A DNA stretch of 64,000 bases from an uncultured Flavobacteriales bacterium (GTDB taxonomy: Bacteria > Bacteroidota > Bacteroidia > Flavobacteriales_D > Crocinitomicaceae): NCBI GenBank assembly GCA_913054135.1, contig CAJXJK010000001.1:186001-250000 (forward strand), written 5' to 3'. The translations under genes and the position numbers were made by a program. Position 1 is the first letter of the stretch. Every line of letters begins with the position of its first letter. Positions 1 through 8,470 of the stretch are shown in pieces. The notes below the pieces were generated by a model. It was given only the letters and a program-made list of their open reading frames with translations. It was not told the DNA's origin and did no database searches.

Positions 1-1117
1 GAGGATCAGCCTCTATAAGTTTTATTTGAGAAACTAGATCTTGAACGTCCTCTGGCTCAAATGACCAACCACATTTCCCCTCTTTAATAAAAAGATCTTT
101 GGCTTCACCTTTAACTCCTAACAAAATAGGTTTCTCCATTGCCAGAACTTCAAATATTTTAGAAGGAATTGCGCCCTCAAAAAGAGGTAAGTTTCTTAGC
201 GGAATAAGTGAAATATCAACTTCTTTAATGACACTTGCCACCTCTGTTCTACCCACAGGGTCGGCAAAAATAACGTTTGACGCATCAAGCTTTTGAGCAA
301 GAGCAACTAAGTCTTCTTTTAATGGCCCGCTCCCCATTATAACAAATTTGAATTTTGGATTTGACTTCACCTCTACGGCTGCCTTTATAATAACTTCTAA
401 ACCTTGAGCATGACCTAAAATTCCGCCATAAAAGAAGACAAAATCATCTTCTATAATCCCATATTTGGATCTAAAACCATATTCTGAAACAGAATCAGGC
501 TTAATGGCATCTGCATCAACACCATTGGGCAACCAATAAACATCCTTATCAGAGAATCGCTTGCGAATATCAGCAACAATACCTTGCGTTTGACCGGTAA
601 TTAGAGTAGACTTTTTGTAGCATTTCGCCTCTAATTTGTAAGCCATGTTCAGAAACATTTTATTAGAAACCAAACCAAGTTTCTCTGCTGATTCAGGCCA
701 AAGGTCAGAAACATTAAAAATAAGTTTAGCATTAAGTTTCTTGGCCAATTTCATAGCTGAATATCCTAAAAAAAGAGGTGGAGACTCTACTATGATAAAA
801 TCGAAATCATCAAGTTTTTTCCCCGCTTTATAAGAGCTTCTCACGAACGAAAAATAATTCATAAGTCTCTTAGCGATCCCTTTGCTCTTAGTGACATAAA
901 TACTAGACCTGTGGACAGTTAATCCATCCATTGTCTCCGTCATAGTTTTCTTCCCCTTGTACTCTTCAAAGACCTCCATCTTAGGGTAGTTAGGCATAGC
1001 GGTCAAAATTTCTACATCTAACCCATACTTTTTTAGTCGAATAGCAAGTTCGAAAAGCCGATTTTGTGGAGCACCAGTCTCAGGCGGGAAGTACTGTGTC
1101 AGAATTAGAAGTCTCAT
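1..1117 (-). CDS. GT4-family glycosyltransferase, WbuB-like (partial, 3' end off window)
   Basis: This open frame starts at an ATG at 1117 and reads leftward without a stop to base 1, so the C-terminal end is missing. Seen: the N-terminus MRLLILTQYFPPETGAP, then a PNYPK stretch, SDLWPESAEKLGL near the middle, and a GSGPLKEDL/EGAIPSKIFE donor-binding half. These are typical of WbuB/WcaI-type retaining GT4 enzymes with two Rossmann folds, which move a sugar from a nucleotide donor onto a lipid-linked oligosaccharide at the inner face of the membrane. The start lies inside the 3' end of the next upstream gene (38-base overlap), which suggests translational coupling with the O-antigen ligase-like gene. 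The sugar specificity cannot be told. Confidence 0.85.
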   Translation of the reverse strand, partial: MRLLILTQYFPPETGAPQNRLFELAIRLKKYGLDVEILTAMPNYPKMEVFEEYKGKKTMTETMDGLTVHRSSIYVTKSKGIAKRLMNYFSFVRSSYKAGKKLDDFDFIIVESPPLFLGYSAMKLAKKLNAKLIFNVSDLWPESAEKLGLVSNKMFLNMAYKLEAKCYKKSTLITGQTQGIVADIRKRFSDKDVYWLPNGVDADAIKPDSVSEYGFRSKYGIIEDDFVFFYGGILGHAQGLEVIIKAAVEVKSNPKFKFVIMGSGPLKEDLVALAQKLDASNVIFADPVGRTEVASVIKEVDISLIPLRNLPLFEGAIPSKIFEVLAMEKPILLGVKGEAKDLFIKEGKCGWSFEPEDVQDLVSQIKLIEADP

Positions 1118-2333
1118 TGTTTGAATTTGAAAAATTTATTGAATTAAATATTGCGAAAAAGACGGCAAAAAACACAACTCCAGCCTGTGTTTCCAATACT
1201 GATTCAGTAAAAAAGAAAACACCACTAATAAGTGAGAAAATAAGATTAAAGTATTTCATTCGTTTCATTCGAATAAGAGCTTGAAGCAACATAATCGCAA
1301 TTGTCAATAAGCCCAAAACACCTAGTGCTACAGAAGTTTGTAAAAACTGATTGTGGGCGTTGAGATTTTGTCTGACAGCTTGATTAATACCGGCATCCTC
1401 ATATCTTTCTAGCAACTCATCTTGTACGTCTCCTGTACCAACACCAATCCAAAAGTTGTCTAAAAAGAGTGATGTTGACTCATTCCAAATCACAGTTCTA
1501 AGTGAAGTAGATTCGAGCCAAGTTTTCTCGGTATCGGTATCTACTCCTTCAACAAACTCCTGCACTCTAGACTGCACCAAATCAGACCCTTTGTAGATTA
1601 CGTAAGACCCTAGAATAGAACAGAATGTAAATAGTAAAAATAATATCCACTTTCTTTTTATCAACCAATAAATGAGCAAGGACAGAAATAAGATAGCCGA
1701 AGTGAGGATTCCTATTTTAGAGAGTAGCAGGATCGAAAAACCTGTAAAAATTAAGATTAGCGCCACATACACCCAACGTCTTTTGAACAAACCTAAGGCA
1801 CCATTGAAATAGTCTATCAGCAAAATTCCAATTCCGACATTCATATAGAATGCCAAATATGAGGGATGAATTTCTTTACTTAAATGGATGTAAAGTAATT
1901 GTCTGGTATCACAAGTGCAATAATAATTATTAGCACCAATAACGAGTAACCAAATAACACAGACCAACAATCCAGCTATAAAAGTAAGTAAGAGCATCTT
2001 GATCTGTTCGACCTTATAATTTGAAAACATTATAACTATCGGGATTATCGCGAGACTCATTTTAACCTCTAAATCAAAGCCTGCATTTGCCGAATTTTCT
2101 GACCACAAAACTCCAAGACAATAGAGGCCAAAAAATGCTATTGAGGTCATTAACCTCCAGTTGAACTTTAGCCTGTGCTTTTTATAAATGCCCATCACCA
2201 AAGACAATAAAACCCATAGGGCAATCGTAATTGGAATAAATCTTCGGTAAAATGGAAATTGAAACACAACCAGACAAAGTGCCAAGATTGACAAATTAGA
2301 AAGATTAATATATGTTTTCAATTTTTGGATCAA
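1080..2333 (-). CDS. O-antigen ligase/polymerase-like membrane protein (Wzy_C family)
   Basis: The 417-residue product is almost entirely hydrophobic, with about ten to twelve predicted membrane segments and one larger periplasmic loop around residues 225-320. That loop contains SLRTVIWNES and FWIGVGTGD, followed by NAHNQFLQTSVALG. This R...W...G.G...AHN pattern is the usual signature of the Wzy_C/O-antigen ligase family, which polymerises repeat units or transfers finished glycan to an acceptor in the periplasm. Ligase and polymerase cannot be separated by sequence alone. The gene is followed by, and overlaps, the WbuB-like glycosyltransferase. It is divergent from a second ligase-like gene at 2488, with 154 bases between them. 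Confidence 0.82.
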   Translation of the reverse strand: MIQKLKTYINLSNLSILALCLVVFQFPFYRRFIPITIALWVLLSLVMGIYKKHRLKFNWRLMTSIAFFGLYCLGVLWSENSANAGFDLEVKMSLAIIPIVIMFSNYKVEQIKMLLLTFIAGLLVCVIWLLVIGANNYYCTCDTRQLLYIHLSKEIHPSYLAFYMNVGIGILLIDYFNGALGLFKRRWVYVALILIFTGFSILLLSKIGILTSAILFLSLLIYWLIKRKWILFLLFTFCSILGSYVIYKGSDLVQSRVQEFVEGVDTDTEKTWLESTSLRTVIWNESTSLFLDNFWIGVGTGDVQDELLERYEDAGINQAVRQNLNAHNQFLQTSVALGVLGLLTIAIMLLQALIRMKRMKYFNLIFSLISGVFFFTESVLETQAGVVFFAVFFAIFNSINFSNSNNETSNSDTVLPA

Positions 2334-2384
2334 AGAGTATGATTTTCAATAATCAAACGAGATCATTACTTTTTAATAGTTGCC

Positions 2385-2406
2385 GTAAAGCTACTACTTT
2401 TCCACA
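2385..2406. repeat. 22-base intergenic element, copy A
   Basis: Bases 2385-2406 match bases 5055-5076 at 21 of 22 positions. Both contain GTAAAGCTA, one variable base and TACTTTTCCACA. This copy sits between two divergent genes starting at 2333 and 2488. Read rightward it holds TACTTTTC, one base off the TANNTTTG -7 box of Bacteroidota. Read leftward it holds TAGCTTTA, also near that box. A pair of overlapping divergent promoters or a shared regulator site are both possible. Confidence 0.55.
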
Positions 2407-2487
2407 ATGTCTTATGAATTTGTTTTACAAAGTTAAAGTATTCTAGACCCCATTTTAGCTAACTTCACGGATTACAATATTGATTAA

Positions 2488-3900
2488 ATGACCAAACTAA
2501 TTTCTGAAAAAATTCTCACTCTGATTGGAGCATTCATTTTGGTCTCAATATTGTTTTTTCCTCCAATAAAAATCAGTAGTACTACGCCGGCACTAGAAAT
2601 TACGGATTTTCTTATTCCTGTGCTCGCAGGTATCGCCCTTTTGAAGCATAAAGATTGGAAAAACAAAAAGCTTATTTATTTGATTGCTGCTTTTGGAGCT
2701 TACATTCTCATATCTATTTTGGTGAATGGACGTTACAATCAAATTCGTGATTATTTTGAAATTGTCAAACTAATTAAGTTCGCATCCGTCATTGTGATCT
2801 TCAGTTTTATTAGTTCAATTGATTTCATAAAAAAACTGATTAAGCATGCCTTTATAATTCTTGTGATCTTCAATATTATCCATTTCATGGATTGGTTTGG
2901 ATTAAACGATTTTTTAAGTCAGTATTACCTGGGAGGATTTAGATACAGTGTTTTTGGTCTGGATTCAATTGGAACGCCAACAACAAAACGAATGCTTGGT
3001 TTTGTTGGAAACCCTAATGCGAATGCCATTGTATTTATGTTCTTCGTGATTTACTTCATACCAAAATCTGAGAGCCTAAAAAAAGCATTACCATGGATGG
3101 GTGTAGCTCTAATCATGATGTTCTTGTGTCAATCTAAAACGGCACTTGTATCTACAATACCCGTCATTTTAGCTTACGGCTATTTCCACTTTAAAGAGAA
3201 GACAAAAATCCTTGCTGTAATAGGAACTACCGTCATTTGCTTTTTCATCTCGTTCTTTATTTCTAAGTATTCTATATTTCCTGATGAGGCAGACAACCCA
3301 GAATATGTTGAATGCATTGAATGTCTTGATAACGTCAAGAATATTGATTGGTCAAATCTCGATACTACTACTGATACTTCGGGCGTATCATTCTCCACTG
3401 CAGAGGACTCTTTGGCCTATATAGACTCTTGTTTAGCTATTAAAAACAGTGGTCAAGAAACAACCTATTTGGAAACCATTGTTCATGGAGAGTTTCTCGG
3501 TGGTTCTTCAATGAAAGGTAGATATGAAATATGGAGGCATTTGTGGGCCATGATTAAGGACAAACCGATTTTTGGACATGCACCTTACAAGGAGTACTTC
3601 TATGAAAACGAACTGTATTTTGAAAATGAACTAATTTCAATGACTTGGCGCTATGGTTTTGTTGGATTAGGTATCTACCTCTCTATTCTTTTCTATTTGT
3701 TTAGACTGAGCTTAAAGAATAGACACCATGAAATGGGTATCAATTTATTTCTTTTGCTGATCGTAATACTAATGACCGGTTTAACCAATAACCCATTTGC
3801 GCACAAAACAGTAATTGTACTCTTTGCTCTTACCATTGGCCTGTTAATCAATACTACCAGAGAAGAGAAGAAAGAATCCCTTTCTGAGTCTGAAGATTAA
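2488..3900 (+). CDS. O-antigen ligase/polymerase-like membrane protein with Cys-containing loop
   Basis: The 470-residue protein has about ten membrane segments spread over residues 10-260 and 385-460. A large hydrophilic, presumably periplasmic, loop covers residues 262-385. In it, GGSSMKGRYEIWRHLW and KPIFGHAPYKEY fit the family pattern R...W...P.FG.. of Wzy_C O-antigen ligases/polymerases. The loop also carries CIEC (C276, C279) and C315, which could form a disulfide; this is unusual for the family as I know it. The gene is alone on its strand, divergent from the ligase-like gene at 1080-2333, and its stop lies 25 bases from that of the converging epimerase-like gene. Having two ligase-like proteins suggests one polymerises and the other transfers. 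Confidence 0.75.
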   Translation: MTKLISEKILTLIGAFILVSILFFPPIKISSTTPALEITDFLIPVLAGIALLKHKDWKNKKLIYLIAAFGAYILISILVNGRYNQIRDYFEIVKLIKFASVIVIFSFISSIDFIKKLIKHAFIILVIFNIIHFMDWFGLNDFLSQYYLGGFRYSVFGLDSIGTPTTKRMLGFVGNPNANAIVFMFFVIYFIPKSESLKKALPWMGVALIMMFLCQSKTALVSTIPVILAYGYFHFKEKTKILAVIGTTVICFFISFFISKYSIFPDEADNPEYVECIECLDNVKNIDWSNLDTTTDTSGVSFSTAEDSLAYIDSCLAIKNSGQETTYLETIVHGEFLGGSSMKGRYEIWRHLWAMIKDKPIFGHAPYKEYFYENELYFENELISMTWRYGFVGLGIYLSILFYLFRLSLKNRHHEMGINLFLLLIVILMTGLTNNPFAHKTVIVLFALTIGLLINTTREEKKESLSESED

Positions 3901-3925
3901 ATTAGAAGTCCAAGCGAAACCCAAT

Positions 3926-4987
3926 CTAGTATTGCCTAACAAAGTCGTCTTCAAAAAGACCGGCCATCTCTTCAAAGTACTCATCACCTGTCATAAGATA
4001 AAAGTGATGAAGTTGCTTACCATGAACTTCGTGATGATATGGACTTTGAACATCATGCTTAATGCAAAATAGACTCATGTCTCCTTCCATTCTATATCTA
4101 GAAATATTTGATTTAACGGTTGTTAAAGATGCCATTAATATCACTTTAGCCTCACGGCTTTTGGTGATTCTATAATAATCATAAACCCCATAAATTGCGA
4201 AGTTCATTCCGTTTAAAGTCATAGCCGGTATCTCTTCAGGATACTCTTCAAGCCAAAGCCCACCATCTTTATCTACACAAGACACCCAAGGTTTTGCATC
4301 ATTACCCTTGAGCGGTAAAAAGGACTGGAATATTCTTTTACTCATCTTCAAATACTGTTGATCACCTGTTTCTTCGTAGAGTCTAGTAAAAAAAGATAAG
4401 GCGATTCCCTGCGCCATTGAAGAATACCAGGGAGCGTTCAATGTCTCTTCTTCAATACCATGTAATGAAAAATCATAAGAATATGGAAAAAACATGGTGC
4501 TTTCTGTATTCAAGCTTAGGCCCTCTAATTTATCAGCAAGAACAAGTATTTGATCCATCAAGATCGTTTTTTTAGTATCGTGATATACATCTAAGATCTG
4601 CAGACCATATTCAGCAATTGAAACTGGGTGATAATGATTCATACCTTGGTAAAAATACATGGGAACACCGTTCACATCACAATCTCTCTTAAGACCGAAA
4701 ACACCATCATGTTCGACATAAGGTAAACTGTCATATGGTAAAATACTTATATCAAATTCTTGGTAAGAATATTCTGTTCCATTACAGCTATCTACTTGAC
4801 TGTAGGTTTGCGTAAGCAATTCATCAGGAACAACTAGAGAAGAGTCCACTATAAAAACAGTATCTACTTTGGTTATATTATCGGCGCAACCGCACATATC
4901 ACCAGAGCAACATGAGTTGAACACTTGAAAAATGAAAAGAAGGAGAAGCACACTAATCTTTCTTATAAACTTTATTTCAATCAACAT
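3926..4987 (-). CDS. D-glucuronyl C5-epimerase-like lipoprotein
   Basis: The 353-residue product begins with a hydrophobic signal (residues 10-24) ending in FNSC, a plausible lipobox with C26 as the lipidated residue. The rest resembles the C-terminal domain of heparosan glucuronate C5-epimerase (GLCE). Matching blocks are HPVSIAEYGL (120-129), SSMAQG (189-194), LWLEEYP (244-250), LNGMNFAIYGVYDYY (258-272) and SPYHHEVHGKQL (315-326). Animal GLCE has equivalent MAQG, EEYP, LNG and YHTTHINQL blocks. Known members flip glucuronate to iduronate within a finished polymer. The inference here is an envelope-anchored enzyme acting on a uronic-acid-containing exopolysaccharide; UDP-glucose dehydrogenase is encoded at 36317. 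A related (alpha/alpha)6-barrel lyase or hydrolase remains possible. Confidence 0.68.
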   Translation of the reverse strand: MLIEIKFIRKISVLLLLFIFQVFNSCCSGDMCGCADNITKVDTVFIVDSSLVVPDELLTQTYSQVDSCNGTEYSYQEFDISILPYDSLPYVEHDGVFGLKRDCDVNGVPMYFYQGMNHYHPVSIAEYGLQILDVYHDTKKTILMDQILVLADKLEGLSLNTESTMFFPYSYDFSLHGIEEETLNAPWYSSMAQGIALSFFTRLYEETGDQQYLKMSKRIFQSFLPLKGNDAKPWVSCVDKDGGLWLEEYPEEIPAMTLNGMNFAIYGVYDYYRITKSREAKVILMASLTTVKSNISRYRMEGDMSLFCIKHDVQSPYHHEVHGKQLHHFYLMTGDEYFEEMAGLFEDDFVRQY

Positions 4988-5054
4988 TATTAGTATAATT
5001 TATTTGAAGCATTTCATTTTCTAACCAATCGCAAACTGCTTGTTGTTCTTTTTT

Positions 5055-5076
5055 GTAAAGCTAATACTTTTCCACA
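5055..5076. repeat. 22-base intergenic element, copy B
   Basis: This is the second copy of the element at 2385-2406, differing at one position. It again lies between divergent genes (starts at 4987 and 5226). In the rightward direction a TTG at 5043-5045 stands 19 bases before TACTTTTC (5065-5072), which is promoter-like spacing. Leftward, TAGCTTTA at 5063-5056 could serve the epimerase-like gene. Confidence 0.55.
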
Positions 5077-5130
5077 TTTTTACTAGGGTTGTTTTAACTT
5101 GCCCCGATAGATCAGAGGCTTATTTTTGAT

Positions 5131-5138
5131 TATCTTTG
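5131..5138 (+). promoter_or_regulatory. Candidate -7 box TATCTTTG for the glycosyltransferase at 5226
   Basis: TATCTTTG is an exact match to the TANNTTTG -7 consensus of Bacteroidota. It lies 87 bases before the ATG at 5226. I find no TTTG at the usual 17-23 base spacing upstream, so support rests on the -7 box alone. Confidence 0.35.
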
Positions 5139-5167
5139 CTTACAACTAAACTAGATGACCAAATGTT

Positions 5168-5209
5168 TGAAAACCGTAATGTCTAGATGACTTTTTAGAG
5201 TGGTTTTCA
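5168..5209 (+). other. Inverted repeat and direct repeat in the leader of the gene at 5226
   Basis: TGAAAACC (5168-5175) is exactly complementary to GGTTTTCA (5202-5209), giving an 8-base stem with a 26-base loop. The loop contains CTAGATGAC (5183-5191), which also occurs at 5151-5159 just upstream. The hairpin would be in the untranslated leader and ends 16 bases before the ATG, so it could affect translation or elongation. Confidence 0.4.
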
Positions 5210-5225
5210 GACTCCAAAATAAATT

Positions 5226-6335
5226 ATGCCAGTTAAAGTTTGCCATATTACTACCGTTCACAAACCTAACGATAATAGAATTTTCTATAAAGAGTGCATT
5301 AGTTTAAAGAATGCCGGTTATGACGTTTCTTTAATTGTCGCAGGACAAGAAGACCATGTTGTAGACGGGGTGAAAATTTATGGGATTAAAAAAGGAAAAA
5401 GTAGGCCATCAAGAATTTTTATCACTGCCTTTTTTCGAGCTTTCAGAAAGGCACTCTCTTTGAAATGCGAAGTTTACCACTTTCACGATACCGAGTTAAT
5501 ACCAGCTGGGTTAATGCTCAGAATATTAGGAAAAAAAGTAATCTATGATATTCACGAGAATAATCCTGCAGCACTTCTTTCAAGACCTTATCTCAAAATA
5601 AAATTTTTCAGAGTGATTCTTTCAAAAATGGTACATGTTTTTGAAAAGATTTCGGTTCCTTTTTTCAGTGCTATTATTACGGCAAGGCCTGACATCAGCT
5701 TACGTTTTAGAAAAAAGAAAAAATTTTTATTGCGTAATTTTCCAATTTTACCAGATCTCGATAATATTCCTGAATTAAATTATCAGAAAACCAAGAAAAG
5801 CGCAATTTATGTAGGAGGAATGTCTCAAATTCGAGGAACGAAAGAGCTTATTAGCGCTTTTGAGAACTTAGAGGATGTAGAGTTATGGTTGCTTGGGGGC
5901 TTTGATTCAAAAGCTTTTGAAAATGAATGCAAACAACTTGCGGGCTGGAAAAATGTCGTTTATTTTGGTTCTGTCGAGCCATTTGAAATCTTCTCTTATA
6001 TAAAAAATGCGGATTTAGGCATCATTACATTTCTTCCAAAACCAAACCATTTGACAACCTTAGCAACAAAGCCATTTGAATACATGGCTTGTGGACTCCC
6101 ACTTATAATGTCAGATTTTGAGTATTGGAAATCATTTTTTAAGGATAGTTCTGATTACGTAAATCCAGAGAACAGTGAAGAAATTGCCAATGCTATTAGA
6201 ACCTTAATAGGAGACCCTTCTCGCATGGCGAGAATGGCAGAAAAGAATAGCTCTTTATCAAAGAATGACTACAACTGGGATTCTGATTCAAGAAATCTAT
6301 TTGATTGTTACAATATTATATTGAAAAAAAAATGA
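5226..6335 (+). CDS. GT4-family glycosyltransferase
   Basis: The 369-residue product begins VCHITTVHKPNDNRIF, the N-terminal pattern of GT4 enzymes of the EpsD/WbnH kind. It continues with YHFHDTELI and VIYDIHEN (acceptor domain), then SAIYVGGMSQIRGTKEL at the start of the second Rossmann domain. The block TKPFEYMACGLPLI (about residues 282-295) is the donor-sugar phosphate site. It should act at the cytoplasmic membrane face to extend the repeat unit. Its stop overlaps the start of the UDP-GlcNAc 2-epimerase gene by the ATGA arrangement, so the two are probably translated together. Confidence 0.85.
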   Translation: MPVKVCHITTVHKPNDNRIFYKECISLKNAGYDVSLIVAGQEDHVVDGVKIYGIKKGKSRPSRIFITAFFRAFRKALSLKCEVYHFHDTELIPAGLMLRILGKKVIYDIHENNPAALLSRPYLKIKFFRVILSKMVHVFEKISVPFFSAIITARPDISLRFRKKKKFLLRNFPILPDLDNIPELNYQKTKKSAIYVGGMSQIRGTKELISAFENLEDVELWLLGGFDSKAFENECKQLAGWKNVVYFGSVEPFEIFSYIKNADLGIITFLPKPNHLTTLATKPFEYMACGLPLIMSDFEYWKSFFKDSSDYVNPENSEEIANAIRTLIGDPSRMARMAEKNSSLSKNDYNWDSDSRNLFDCYNIILKKK

Positions 6336-7426
6336 GAAAGAAAGTACTTGTAGTAGTTGGTACACGACCAAACTTCATTAAAGTGACTCAATTTAGAAAG
6401 GTTGCTCAAATGTATGACCAATTTGATTTGAAGATATTACATACCGGCCAACATTACGATCATAAAATGTCATCTGTATTCTTTGAACAATTTGATCTCC
6501 GTCCTGACGATATTTTCGATTTAAAATCAAAGACACCTGCATCACAAATAGCTGAAATCATAACAAAACTAGAAGAATATTGTTTAGAATTCAAACCTGA
6601 TTTAATAATGGTTCCTGGAGATGTGAACTCGACTCTAGCCACTGCTATTTGCGCCAATAAACTAAACATTAAATTGGCTCACATTGAAAGCGGATTGCGA
6701 AGCTTTGATAACGAAATGCCAGAAGAGAACAATCGTATTCTCACCGATTTGATTTCTGATTATCTATTAGTAACCGAGCAAAGTGGCTTAGACAATCTAA
6801 GCAATGAAAAAAAATCAAAGAATAAAATTCACTTCGTCGGAAACACAATGATTGATACTATTGTGGCTTTCACGGATAAAATTGATTCTTCTGAAATCTT
6901 AGCTCGACTAGAACTAGAAGAAAAAAAGTTTGTGCTACTAACAATGCACAGGCCTTCAAATGTGGACAATGAAGAGGGTCTCCTTAAATTATGTAAAACT
7001 ATTGAAGGCATTACCAAGCACTTCAAAATTGTATTCCCAATTCACCCAAGAACTTTGAATCGAGCAGCAGAATTCGGATTGGTTGACAGATTGACAAATA
7101 ACCCCAAACTTGTTATCACAGATCCGTTGGATTACTTTTCATTTCAAAAGCTTATCAAAACATCATTTTTAGTGTTAACTGATAGTGGAGGAATACAAGA
7201 AGAAACCACTTTTTATCAAGTTCCTTGCTTAACCGCGAGAAACAACACAGAGCGACCTTCTACTATAACAGAAGGGACAAATGAACTCATTAAATTTGAA
7301 CCTGATCTAATCTTAACAAAATTGAAGGATGCGATTAATGGAAATATTAAATCAGGGAAAATCCCTCAATATTGGGATGGCCAGGCAACAAAAAGAATTT
7401 TTGAAGTGCTAAATAAAACACTGTAA
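6332..7426 (+). CDS. wecB: Non-hydrolysing UDP-GlcNAc 2-epimerase (WecB/WbpI type)
   Basis: The start is taken as the ATG at 6332, which overlaps the previous stop (ATGA) and directly precedes KKVLVVVGTRPNFIKV, the universal N-terminus of the family. An upstream in-frame TTG at 6305 is less likely. Other family blocks are GQHYDHKMS, PGDVNSTLA, HIESGLRSFDNEMPEE and TDSGGIQEE near residue 290. The enzyme interconverts UDP-GlcNAc and UDP-ManNAc through a 2-acetamidoglucal intermediate. WbpI homologues instead act on UDP-GlcNAc(3NAc)A. Since genes for that acid are present at 35182-41581, WbpI function is a real alternative. The gene ends directly against a converging gene with no spacer. Confidence 0.85.
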   Translation: MRKKVLVVVGTRPNFIKVTQFRKVAQMYDQFDLKILHTGQHYDHKMSSVFFEQFDLRPDDIFDLKSKTPASQIAEIITKLEEYCLEFKPDLIMVPGDVNSTLATAICANKLNIKLAHIESGLRSFDNEMPEENNRILTDLISDYLLVTEQSGLDNLSNEKKSKNKIHFVGNTMIDTIVAFTDKIDSSEILARLELEEKKFVLLTMHRPSNVDNEEGLLKLCKTIEGITKHFKIVFPIHPRTLNRAAEFGLVDRLTNNPKLVITDPLDYFSFQKLIKTSFLVLTDSGGIQEETTFYQVPCLTARNNTERPSTITEGTNELIKFEPDLILTKLKDAINGNIKSGKIPQYWDGQATKRIFEVLNKTL

Positions 7427-8458
7427 TTAGTTCTTTAACAAAGATTTGTAGATTTTAAGAAACTTTTCTCGACTAACATCTTTGGTTGCAAGTTTCATTA
7501 CAATTTCTTTATTCATTTCAATGACCTTAAGCCCATCCATTTCAGTAGCTCTATTCAAAGCGGTCAAAAGACTATCTTTTACTAGCACTCCATTTTGACC
7601 GTCTTTGACCCATTCTCGATTTGCCGGCAAGTCACTAGCAACAGGAATACAACCGTACCCCATAGCCTCTAATAAACTTATTGAAGTACCATCACTTGAA
7701 GGTATTGAAACCCAGATTTTGGCTTTTAAATAGTAATCTTTATTTGTTTCAGAATCCACGAAACCTATAAATTCAATTTGAGAATTTCCGGAGTTCTCTG
7801 CTGTTTTCTTCAATTCTTCTGTGCGAGCACCATTAGCTCCAATCACTAATTTCCAATCTGGATTGGTTTGCGAAAATTGAAGGAAAGTCTTTAAGATAGT
7901 GTCAATATTATAAAGATCGTGATGGAGTCGATTAGAATAAATTATTTTCTCTTTAACTGGGATCTGTACATCCTCGTAATCTATCCCAAAATTCACCAAT
8001 ACGACCTTTGACTTAGGATCTAACTTTTGAATAGCCTCAATCATGAACTTAGCATCAGCCGTGATAGAATCTGCATTTCTTAATACAAATTTCACCAACC
8101 AATGAAAAAAACGACTTCTCTTTGGCAGCAACAATACATCACTTCCCCAAGTCGTCAAAACCAATGGCACCCTATTCTTGTTTGCCTTTATGGCTAATAG
8201 AGCGCAAGAATTAGCTTGATGTACATGAATGAAATCAGGATTAAACTCTGCAATCAACTTTCTTATGACTTTGATTTTTTTTGGTATCGTTTGAGGTTTT
8301 TTTATCGAAAAATCAACGACCGCACCTCTAGCAAATGTCACCTCTTGTTCTGAAATCACAAAAACCTCTTCAAATTCATCAACGATTAAATTATAGTAAT
8401 TTTGAAGATGTACAGAACCGGCACTTGGTCCAATTAAAAGAAGTTTTTTATTTTTCAT
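7427..8458 (-). CDS. GT4-family glycosyltransferase
   Basis: The 343-residue protein starts KKLLLIGPSAGSVHLQNYY and has PDFIHVHQANSCALLA and LVLTTWGSDVLLLP in the N-terminal half. The C-terminal half contains KLVIGANGARTEEL, IEFIGFVDSETNKDYY and SIPSSDGTSISLLEAMGYG, the last being the EX7E-like donor block of GT4 retaining enzymes. It is probably another step in assembling the repeat unit. It lies downstream of a methyltransferase and flippase on the same strand, with 12 bases between it and the methyltransferase, so the three likely form one operon. Sugar specificity is unknown. Confidence 0.85.
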   Translation of the reverse strand: MKNKKLLLIGPSAGSVHLQNYYNLIVDEFEEVFVISEQEVTFARGAVVDFSIKKPQTIPKKIKVIRKLIAEFNPDFIHVHQANSCALLAIKANKNRVPLVLTTWGSDVLLLPKRSRFFHWLVKFVLRNADSITADAKFMIEAIQKLDPKSKVVLVNFGIDYEDVQIPVKEKIIYSNRLHHDLYNIDTILKTFLQFSQTNPDWKLVIGANGARTEELKKTAENSGNSQIEFIGFVDSETNKDYYLKAKIWVSIPSSDGTSISLLEAMGYGCIPVASDLPANREWVKDGQNGVLVKDSLLTALNRATEMDGLKVIEMNKEIVMKLATKDVSREKFLKIYKSLLKN

Positions 8459-8470
8459 CAGGCCTAAATT

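Noticed and set aside
6305-6331. Upstream TTG start for the UDP-GlcNAc 2-epimerase
   Set aside because: The ATG at 6332 overlaps the previous stop as ATGA and sits right before the conserved N-terminus.
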